NCBI GenBank assembly: GCA_018398765.1
Contig: JAHBMJ010000706.1
Span: forward strand, 1 to 42,272
Reading direction: 5' to 3'
DNA length: 42,272 nucleotides
Source: Chromera velia
Lineage: Eukaryota; Sar; Chromeraceae
In this document: piece after piece, positions 34,573 to 42,272 of the stretch
How positions within the stretch are numbered: position 1 is the first letter of the stretch
How the letters are laid out: each line of letters opens with the position of its first letter
The notes under the pieces: model-generated
Told to the model about the DNA's origin: nothing
Seen by the model: the letters and a program-made list of their open reading frames with translations, nothing else
Databases searched by the model: none
Translations under genes and position numbers: made by a program

Positions 34573-34973
34573 ACTGAGAGGGGATGTAGGCGCTCCAGAT
34601 TTCTGCTCAACGAGGTCACGCAGATGTGGTACGGGCCCTGTTGGGTGCAAACGCAGACGCGAACTTTGTGAACGACCACGAGGACACGGCACTTCATATC
34701 GCTTGCAGAAGAGGGCATCGTGAAGTTGTTCGCGCCCTTCTGGAAGCGGAAGTGGACAGGGAAGTCGCAGACAGTCAGGGGATGACACCTCTCTACATTG
34801 CCGTCCAACTCGGTGACACTGAGGTTGTTAGGATGCTTCTACTCGCGCATGCAGACGTGGACTCTGCAGGGCCAAATAGAAACGCAGCAGTCCATGCAGC
34901 TTGCAACTCTGGGGACGCCGACGTTCTCAGGGTTCTCCTGGAGGCCAACGCAAACATCCACGTCAAAAATAGT

Positions 34974-35247
34974 CTAGGTATGATCTGTAAAGTTTTAAAG
35001 TGAAATAAAGTTTAAAGTCTGATTTAAGTCTGTGGACTCTAAAATATAACTTTTGAAACGCATTTTAAATTTTTTTTGACATACATTGAAAAATGTTTTA
35101 AAAGGTTAAACAATCATAAACAACAAATCAATACACATCAATGTGTTGAAGCTTTTTATTCTTAAAGTTCTAAAACTAAGGAAGTTTTAAAGTCTAGAGT
35201 ATGTGGTCAGACTTTATTATAAAAATATCTTTACAGATCACACCTAG
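34974..35247 (+). mobile_element. hAT-like MITE, 274 bp, 8-bp target duplication, inserted in an ankyrin codon run
   Basis: The left end reads CTAGGTATGATCTGTAAAG. The reverse complement of the right end reads CTAGGTGTGATCTGTAAAG, an inverted repeat of 19 bp with one mismatch. It is flanked by AAAATAGT at 34966-34973 and 35248-35255. Removing the element and one AAAATAGT rejoins GTC AAA AAT AGT CAT GGT GCG ACC, a normal ankyrin segment. The 8-bp duplication is typical of hAT transposons; there is no transposase inside, so it is non-autonomous. The termini include GT (34978) and AG (35246-35247). Confidence 0.88.
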
Positions 35248-35393
35248 AAAATAGTCATGGTGCGACCCCAGTTGATGTTGCCTCTCAATCTGAACGCACT
35301 GAGATCGTGTCCGTCTTGGAAGAGGAAGAGCGCCTCAGAGAGTGGTGGGAGGTGGAAATGGAGCGGAGGTGCGGGGAAGAGGGTGAGCAGTGA

Positions 35394-35621
35394 GATGAGC
35401 ATAGGAAAGAGTGGGGAGTATATCGGGGGAAGGTGGGGAGTGGTGGGAAGAGAAGGAATTTTAAAAAGAGAGACAAAGAATCGTGATCGATATCAAAAAA
35501 CAAGTGAAAGCCTCTGAAATGACCTATAACTCTAAAAAAAAAAATGGCGATACACTCTAAAGTTCTAAGAAAACTTTTAAAAAAGAAAGAAAGAAAGTTT
35601 GTCTGAGTTTTAGAGGAAACT
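35394..35621. other. Short spacer between ankyrin gene and Copia element
   Basis: Contains the probable 3' untranslated region of the ankyrin gene and purine-rich runs (GAAAGAAAGAAAG near 35585). No gene. Confidence 0.5.
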
Positions 35622-36242
35622 GCATTTAAGATCCGTTCCTAGCATGTCCGCCTCATTTTTAATCTTCCATCCGTCTATATAACAGTGCAACACCCCTGAC
35701 TATATTGTAACACAGTGTGCCAACACTCTAAGTTTTATTCGATCGATCAGTCTTTTATGGTTTAGTCGTCCATAACGATCGATGAGTGTACTGCAGAATC
35801 CCCTCATCTCTCCCCCTTCACCTGAATAGCCTTAATTGCGTGCCTCTGATGCACGCACTTGCTGCCCGTAGGTGGGCGACTTGCAGCTGCGTGGCCCGCG
35901 CTCAGATTTGTCCACACACCTTCCCATACCCCTGCCCTGAAGAGAACTAGAATGGTCTAGTCAAAGACATCAGTCTAGTCGCTTATACAGTTCTCTATAC
36001 AGGAATAATAATGCAAGATGTTTGTCCGGCTTCTGCTCTCATCGATTGAGAGTTGTTCCATCGAATCACCCTGAGTATTTCGCTAAGCAACTTCACAACA
36101 TGGATTGACGCATGCATTTTTTCCGTCTCCATAATGTCTCAAGCCTCGCCGTACCGATAGGTAACGCAGTAGCACGGGACCAGCCAAGTCGGGCCGACCA
36201 ATGCACGCTCGCCTCCTCTCTATAAGTGGCTGATTACATGCA
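35622..36242 (-). repeat. Probable 3' LTR of the Copia element (left boundary uncertain)
   Basis: On the minus strand, a run of about 16 A then GGAA is followed at 36242 by TGCATGTAATCAGCC, the expected polypurine tract then TG start of an LTR. An AATAAA lies on the minus strand at about 35733-35738. The far end is not fixed because the 5' LTR is outside the window; the limit given is the TGCATT at 35622 and could be nearer 35687. Confidence 0.4.
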
Positions 36243-36259
36243 TTCCTTTTTTTTTTTTT

Positions 36260-38136
36260 TTACAGGACAATCGGAGATGGGGTCGACGTGACAGAAAGAG
36301 AGGAGTGAAAAGTGAAAAAAAGGAGTAAAAGCTCAATGGACATTGGCTTTATCAAGGGGTCAGCCACGTTGGAATGGGAAGGGACGAACGAAAGGTAGAT
36401 GGAAGCTTCATCCAGCGCATCACGGAGGGAAAGGGTGTCCAGGACGAGTGTGCAAGGCGATTTTTTGATGATGCAGAGCTAAAGGGACTCTATGATAGAT
36501 TGGAGGGCACGCTCGGTCGGACGGGGCATCTCACTGGAAACCAGCTTCAGCAAGTTATTGGAGTCTACCCCCACTTCAGCCGTGACTCCCGCTTTCCAGA
36601 CGCACCTCAAGACAGGCAAGAGGCACTCTAAGAAATCAACGAGGTCATGAGCAGCATAGAGTTCAGCTCGGGTGGAAGACCGGGCAACTCGCTTTTGGGA
36701 AAATGCCCGCCAGTGCAGGATGGCAGACTTCAAAGTGAAGAGCCACCCAGACTGTAGATGTACATTTCCGGCAGACCCCAATGCGACATCGCTCCATGAC
36801 TTAGTGGAGAGGGGGGATGATGTGGAAGGGACATCAGAACGAGAGATACGGAGGATGCGGGAGGTGGCGGTGTGTTGGGCATAACAGAGAAGGGAAAGGA
36901 GATAATCAGCGTCGGCGTGAGTGGAAGCGGAGGAATGACGGCTTAGTTGATTGTACCCTTGTAATAAGTCGGGGCGAGTGTTTTGTGCAACCCACAAAAG
37001 ACACCCCAACCTTTCACGAAAGGCTTTTCCTTCCTGGGCTGTCAAGAGACGGGGCGGTTCGGAGGGAAGCTCGTGAGACGATGGGGGGAGGGGGAACAAA
37101 TCAGGAGGGGGAGTGGGGACGGAAGAGAGAACAGAAGCAAAAGAATCTGCAGAATCCCCCATACCCTTAGGAAGGGGGGGAGACAGGAGGTACTCGGTTT
37201 GGTGGATATGTACGGAGTCCCATGACACATTGAAATCCATCCCTGCCCAGCGGAGGATTCTGTTCTTGGGTTTGGTGATCTTCATCTGGTAACCTCCTTT
37301 GGCTGCAATCTCGCGTGCTAGCTGAACTGCAGACCGACCAATAGGCAGGATGGCAAAGTCGTCAACAAACATGGGAAGGATACCAAGGAGGCGGGAAGTG
37401 GGGGCCTCAGGCTTACCCGTCCATTTCCACCACATGCCTCGAACAGAGGAAGGCACCCACCCTGCTGCTGCGAGCGTCTTATTGCGAGAGCGGTCCCACA
37501 AATTTCCAGAATCGCAGAGCCTGTAAAGCGTGTGGTTGAGGAGCCACAGGAACTTCCCATGGTCTGGGTGATCTTTTGGGGGATGGACATAAAGGGAATC
37601 GGAACAGAGATCCATGAGGTACGCTGTTTTCACATCGGCTACAACGATTTCACGGGGGTCAAAGTCGGAGTGAGCAAAGGCCATGGCAAGGGCAATACGC
37701 ATGGCAGACTGGGAAGCGGTAGCGCAGGACGTTGTGACTCCTTCATGGCGGTCGAAGAAAGGAGTGCCATCAGCAACGACTCGAGACTTATACGTCCAAG
37801 AACCTTCCTCAACGCGCTTCTCGGTATCAACAAAATGGGTGGGCGGCGGTGCTCGGCGTCTACTTCTGCGATCGGAACTCGCTTGTATGCATCATTGTCG
37901 GCGAGTGACTGCAACTCTGCGGCATAGGACTTAGCTCGCCCGTCGAGCTGTTCTACTGTGAGCCCCCGGCATAGGAGAGGAATGTGAGTTGTGGCAGCTT
38001 GGAATGCACTGGGCCTCACCTCAGTGTCCTCGTTCCACAAATACACAACAGACGCACCTGCAACTGGAGTCGGGTGGGAGAGAGGAAGGAAGATGGCAGC
38101 CACAGCTGCTGAGGAGGCAAGGGAATCGAAAGACAA
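36260..38136 (-). pseudogene. Copia reverse transcriptase and RNase H
   Basis: The RT start lies in 37639-38136 (LADNDAYKRVPIAE; residues around Lys/Arg of the fingers), then shifts frame to 36479-37702. There VVADVKTAYLMDL and LPMFVDDFAIL (FVDD at 37358-37369) mark the active site. RNase H follows: W-S-D-V-A, SGWLFTL, HWRAFSQKRVARSSTRAELYAAH. One TAG at 36479-36481 stands in an otherwise open frame that continues with SFVPSHSNVADPLIKPM and ends at TAA 36260-36262. The last codons overlap the polypurine tract. The product would copy the element RNA. The frame change near 37,660-37,700 shows decay. Confidence 0.83.
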
Positions 38137-38397
38137 CCGATCGGTGGGGAATACTGTTTCTGGGCTGGCAAGGAGAACACTTCGGTAAGTGTCACAGAGG
38201 TGGGAGGGGAGAGTCCCTTCGGCAGAGAGGATAATGTTTCACTCAACAACCTCTTCTGGGACCAGAAAGAAAAGCTCGGGCCCACACCCAGAAGGTTTTT
38301 GCGCACCATACAAAAGTTTGGAGCGGCCCCTGAGAGGGCACCATGCAGGCTGCATGCGTCGGCTTGCAAGAGGCTGCTTGCCGTTTGATCCCCATGT

Positions 38398-38769
38398 CTA
38401 AACCTCAACCCGTTCCTCACCTTCAGGGTCAACAGCATAGACGCTACCAAGGAAACAGCGGCCTGTGTTCTCATCCCACCAAAGAATAAGCTCATCTTTG
38501 CCAAAATCAGTGATGTCAAACTTGGGAGAGGGCGGCTGGTCAGACGGACACTGTATGTCTGAAGACTGCTGCGGTTGTTGCTGCTGTGCTTGGTGAGGAG
38601 ACCCAACGGATGTGTCCGGGCGCTCGGAAGGGGAGTCCGACAGCAACGGAACGACATAGACAGGGTGTGCCACTGGGTGGGGGCTGTCATTGGGACGGAT
38701 GCATCTGCGATGCGACAGGATAGGCCATCCAGAAGGAAGACGCAATCGGAACACATGCTCACTTATGCG
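38398..38769 (-). pseudogene. Copia linker between integrase and RT
   Basis: An open stretch with a Ser/Pro/Gln-rich segment (including a QQQQPQQ run), then DITDFGKDELILWWDENTG. Position and composition fit the variable spacer of Copia polyproteins. No enzyme motif is visible. 38137-38397 has no clear frame beyond VFSLPAQKQ-type fragments. Confidence 0.4.
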
Positions 38770-39918
38770 CTACAGAACAGTCGCAGAAATGTAGAGGGGT
38801 GCAAGCTTGGCGCGGGGATGGTCAGGGTGATGGTAGAGGACGGACGAGCCAATGGGGAATGGGGATAAATGGGGACGTCTTGGCAGAGGGGCGACGGGAG
38901 GTTTGAAGGAGGTCACGCAGGGCGTCGATGGGAGGACTGGCTGGCTGGGCATCCCAGCATCGCTCGAATGGGCTTTTGTGAGTGGACCCTCGAGGCTGAC
39001 AATTGTATTTGACTGTGGCAAGGGAAGCAAACTCCTTCCAATGCCCCATAAAATCGTGAGCCACTCACGATGGGAACGCTCTGTTTTGCCGAGAGAGTGG
39101 TGGCTGCCTACAGGGGTCAAGGGGTTTGTGGCTTCCCGCTCAGCCAACCACTCACACCAATCACCTTGAAATTCAGGCCCATGATTGGTCATCACCTAAG
39201 GGGTGAGGTCACCCTCCAGACTGCGGGACCAACAATCATAGGCGGTACGGATTGTGGCAGAATCTTTTGTTTCGACTACCTCTTGAGCGAGCCAGTCATC
39301 ATGCTGGTCTTGGATGTGCAATGAATACCCCCTTTTCAACCCCATCACAAGGTCACAACATACTCGCTGCCCGGGGCGATCGACCTTCAAAGACCCCCGG
39401 GTGCCGTCTTCCCCATGCCTCGGCTTCACATGCACACACGTACCCCCTCGGATGCATGGGAGCAGGGCGCGTTGAACGGCACGGCGGGAAATGCTGCTAC
39501 AACCGGGAAGAAGGTCAGAAAGGGACGCACGGAGGGAACGCCAAGTGGCCTCGATGCCTGCATATCCGAACCATTCGTGATGTGCATGGATGAGTTCATC
39601 AACAGTGGCTTTGATGGAGATGGGGGGGGGGTCCTGTGAGAAAGAAGATTTTGGCTGCTGAGAAGGAGGCTGATCGGAGGCTGGAGAACTGTCACAAGAT
39701 GATGAAACGGGGGGAGAGACAGCAGATTCTCCCGAATAGGTTTTCACAACATGAGACTGGGTGCGATTTCCTCGGTGCTGCTTCTTCTGTTTGGCTGCCT
39801 TCAAACAAGCGGGGAGGTGCTTATTTGTGAGGACAACTGGAGAAAGAGACAACGGAGGGGACACAGGCGATGTAGGGTCCACCGCAATGGCCGCTGGAGA
39901 CACAGAAGGGGAATTCAA
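38770..39918 (-). pseudogene. Copia integrase
   Basis: The N-terminal part has Ser/Pro-rich linker and then an HAHHEWFGYAG finger with a distal Cys pair (PCIRGGTC). The core shows CCDLVMGLKRGYSLHI for the first acid. A TAG at 39196-39198 follows, then MTNHGPEF, where the family has S-D-N-G-x-E-F, so the second catalytic Asp is Asn. The Glu motif is intact (GKTERSHREW). A frameshift near 39,060 moves the end of the domain to 38822-39064 (STHKSPFERCWDAQP). Inactive. Confidence 0.8.
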
Positions 39919-39950
39919 AGCAGGTGGAGACTCGGGCGGGGAAGTCCTGT

Positions 39951-40187
39951 CTATCTCCAGAGGCAGAAAAAATAGATCATTGCTGCACGGAGAAAATTAA
40001 TAACGGTGGAGGGGAGTTCCAAGGATCCAGTCTGATAGTCAAATCGCGCGCCTAGTTTGATAAGACGCTGATTGCCAATGAGTGGGGGAGTGACTGCTTC
40101 TGTTTCTATGATGGATGGTTTCAACACAGCAGGCTGCCCATTTAGTTTGCAAGGAATGGTGGCACGGCGCCGCATCCTCACTTTCAT
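39951..40187 (-). pseudogene. Copia protease C-terminal part
   Basis: Directly follows the gag-pro frame after a single TGA at 40188-40190 and stays in the same frame. It reads LIGNQRLIKLGARFDYQTG, the end of a Copia-type aspartic protease. It stops before a frameshift that leads to integrase. Confidence 0.65.
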
Positions 40188-41528
40188 TCAACAAGCAGTA
40201 ACAACGGAAAGAGGTGTCGGCAAATCAGTCTCAGTCCATTGCAACCCTGACTCTTCAGCATGCTTGTTCAGCCAGCCACGAGTGCACATAGTACCACTTA
40301 TACCCAGATCAAGCAAATACGCAAAACCGTCAAAAGAGAAACTAGAAAAGACAGGAAGAGAAAAAGCTGACTGTGATAAATGCCCTACAGTGGCAGCTGC
40401 AAGGGAGGCCTCCGAATCTGTATCCGATGCTTCTGACTCATTCGTCTTGTCAGTTAGGGCCCCTCCCTGCTGACGAGCACGCCTCTTCCCTGATCTTGTA
40501 AACTGTCTCCCCCTCTTTCCCTGCCCACCCCCATTCCCACCGGACCCGCCCCCGCCGCCGCTGTAGCCGTAGGCCCTCAAGAGGGCAAAATGGTCACAGG
40601 CGAGGTCACAGTCACCAGTCTTGTATCCCCAGTGATCACAATCGCTGCAGTAGTGCTGTTTCAGGCACTCTTCGGGATGGTGAGTCTTGTGTTCACAGTG
40701 AGGGCGCTTTCGAGACGGTCCACTCGCATAGGGCCAAGGGTGGCCAGTGGAAGAGCGACCCGTTAGCTGCACGCCATACGTTTGTGCGGGAACGGACGGA
40801 TTGGCAAGGAGACGGGAAAAACAAGAGGGCTGGGCAAAGTAGCGGAATTTGGCTACCGCACCATCATCTCCGTCGAAAAGTATATGGGGGGCGACGCTGC
40901 TCTTGACATTCGCATGCACGGTGCTGTCGGAAATGCCGTTGATGAGGACCAGGGAAGCAAGCTGCCCCTGACGGCGGATGAGGGGGTCAAGGAGGGGAAC
41001 GAGCTTCTTCTCCACCCTCCAAGTGCTGAAATCGGTTTTGTTCCCCGCCCTGGACCACACAGGGACAATCTCTTCCTGCAACAAGAGACGGGAAATTTCT
41101 TGGCAGGCTGCCTTCACCGTCTCGATGTACTTCTCAACGTTGGGGGAGTCGGAAGTGGACAGAGTAAAAAGGGAGTGGAAGTTTGTAAACATCCGCTTGT
41201 GTTCGGTTTCCCCCGACGACTGCAAGATGATATTCTTGCAGTATTCAACATCATCAGACTCGGGGGGGGAAAGATCTGAGACAAGATCGTAGAGCTCAGG
41301 GTATTTTTGCAGACCCTGGCGGAATGCTGCTGCACGGATGTCTGACGGCACACTTGCAGGCTGCAATTTGCAGTGGTCGTCAAACGCCTTGACAATCGCA
41401 ACTCTACCCCTGTGAGTGTCCTTGAAGGGGAGCTCGTACTTCCATGTGGCGAATTTCCCTGTGTCAGTGGTAGGGGTGGGAGTCGGAGACGGAACAGAAG
41501 TGGACTGAGAAAGAAACAACTGCGCCAA
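40188..41528 (-). pseudogene. Copia Gag and start of protease
   Basis: An open frame of 446 codons. The N-terminal half is helical capsid-like (KYPELYDLVSDL; NVEKYIETVKAACQEI). A Cys/His-rich zinc-binding segment (CEHKTHH, CLKQHYCSDC, CDLACDHF) comes next, then Gly/Arg-rich sequence. Near 40300-40330 the protease motif reads L-L-D-L-G-I-S instead of D-S-G or D-T-G. No ATG precedes the frame: the first candidate codon is TTG at 41526-41528, with an in-frame TAA 15 bases upstream. Start use is therefore uncertain. TGA at 40188 ends the frame early relative to protease. Confidence 0.75.
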
Positions 41529-42272
41529 TTTTGTTGATATTGGCGGTTAACAAGTCCAAGTCAGAGGGGCTGGGGCTTTGAGATGTCTGACGGCACACTC
41601 GCAGGCTGCAATTTGCAGTGGTCGTCAAACGCCTTGACAATCGTAACTCTACCCCTGTGAGTGTCCTTGAAGAGGAGCTCGTACTTCCATGCGGCGAATT
41701 TCCCTGTGTCAGTGGTAGGGATGGGAGTCGGAGACGGAACAGAAGTGGACTGAGAAAGAAACAACTGCGCCAATTTTGTTGATATTGGCGGTTAACAAGT
41801 CCAAGTCAGAGGGGCTGGGGCTTTGAGATGTCTGACGGCACACTCGCAGGCTGCAATTTGCAGTGGTCGTCAAACGCCTTGACAATCGTAACTCTACCCC
41901 TGTGAGTGTCCTTGAAGAGGAGCTCGTACTTCCATGCGGCGAATTTCCCTGTGTCAGTGGTAGGGATGGGAGTCGGAGACGGAACAGAAGTGGACTGAGA
42001 AAGAAACAACTGCGCCAATTTTGTTGATATTGGCGGTTAACAAGTCCAAGTCAGAGGGGCTGGGGCTTTGAGATGTCTGACGGCACACTCGCAGGCTGCA
42101 ATTTGCAGTGGTCGTCAAACGCCTTGACAATCGTAACTCTACCCCTGTGAGTGTCCTTGAAGAGGAGCTCGTACTTCCATGCGGCGAATTTCCCTGTGTC
42201 AGTGGTAGGGATGGGAGTCGGAGACGGAACAGAAGTGGACTGAGAAAGAAACAACTGCGCCAATTTTGTTGA
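41529..42272 (-). repeat. 245-bp tandem copies of the Copia gag start
   Basis: Copies at 41561-41805, 41806-42050 and 42051-42272 (cut by the window end) appear identical. Each carries about 62 gag codons, then SKPQPL and a stop, a short spacer and a hairpin CGCCAAT-ATCAACAAA-ATTGGCG just before the TTG. The full gag copy (41341-41528) differs from them by five transitions and no transversion. Copies are joined at the codon after DI, where full gag continues RAAAF. More copies probably lie beyond the window. Confidence 0.88.

Larger units (their letters stand above)
32839..35393 (+). pseudogene. Multi-ankyrin-repeat protein gene, frameshifted and MITE-interrupted
   Basis: ATG at 32839 starts a non-ankyrin N-terminus (MEAQEMLPEILFHV). 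About 18-20 ankyrin repeats follow, with the consensus G-x-T-A-L-x-x-A ... G-H-x-x-V-V-R-x-L-L-x-A-G-A-x-V-N. The frame shifts near 33175-33190, near 33285 and at about 34384, where GATAATGACGGGG has one base more than the paralogous GATAATGCGGGG at 34078. TGA at 34575 and TAG at 34587 interrupt it further. The last repeat is split by a MITE at 34974-35247 and resumes with HGATPVDVASQSE, ending with an acidic tail and TGA at 35391. Ankyrin proteins are protein-binding scaffolds; the partner is unknown. Sequencing error could explain single frameshifts, but five lesions favour a pseudogene. Confidence 0.75.
36243..42272 (-). mobile_element. Ty1/Copia retrotransposon, internal region, decayed, truncated by window edge
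   Basis: Reading the minus strand from 41528 downwards gives Gag, protease, integrase, RT and RNase H. Integrase before RT is the diagnostic Copia order. Several frameshifts and nonsense codons break the polyprotein. The 5' LTR would lie beyond 42272. The leader is expanded into 245-bp tandem copies of the gag start. Confidence 0.85.

Noticed and set aside
37532-37934. Plus-strand open frames within 36,300-41,300
   Set aside because: They are antisense shadows of the Copia polyprotein, which carries all recognisable motifs on the minus strand.

Overview
This is eukaryotic nuclear DNA. It has GT-AG introns packed with CT and GT microsatellites, exon phases that join cleanly, two classes of LTR retrotransposon and a multi-ankyrin gene. 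The style (large intron-rich genes, CT/GT-rich introns, abundant decayed Gypsy and Copia elements, ankyrin expansions) suggests an algal alveolate such as the chromerid Chromera. That assignment is inference; no rRNA or organellar marker is present.

Region 1 (1-12,582, + strand) is the 3' part of one large gene. Fifteen exons join in phase into about 2,203 codons. The protein starts inside a GHKL-type ATPase (ATP-lid segment), passes through several Ig-like blocks and a coiled coil, and has an SMC-hinge-like region near a basic C-terminus. This is the architecture of SMCHD1 (animals) and GMI1 (plants). Its hinge is split by an intron that carries about 46 perfect copies of a 10-bp repeat.

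Region 2 (12,799-29,483, + strand) is one very long Gypsy-type chromovirus of about 16.7 kb. It has 905/911-bp LTRs, a 4-bp target duplication ACAC, and decayed gag, protease, RT, RNase H, integrase and C-terminal chromodomain. About 7.3 kb of extra internal DNA follows, with a 50-bp minisatellite and an unrecognised cargo ORF broken only by three TAA codons. LTR differences are almost all transitions, including TG-versus-CA pairs expected from deamination of ancestral CpG.

Region 3 (30,994-32,214, - strand) is a two-exon gene for a small secreted Ser/Gly/Ala-rich protein. A shared upstream region separates it from region 4 (32,839-35,393, + strand), a degenerate ankyrin-repeat gene. The last repeat of that gene is split by a 274-bp hAT-like MITE with 8-bp target duplications. 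The MITE termini supply GT and AG dinucleotides whose use as an intron would keep the reading frame.

Region 4b/5 (about 35,620-42,272, - strand) is a decayed Ty1/Copia element: RNase H, RT, integrase, protease and gag when read from low to high coordinates. It ends at the window edge in identical 245-bp tandem copies of the gag start.
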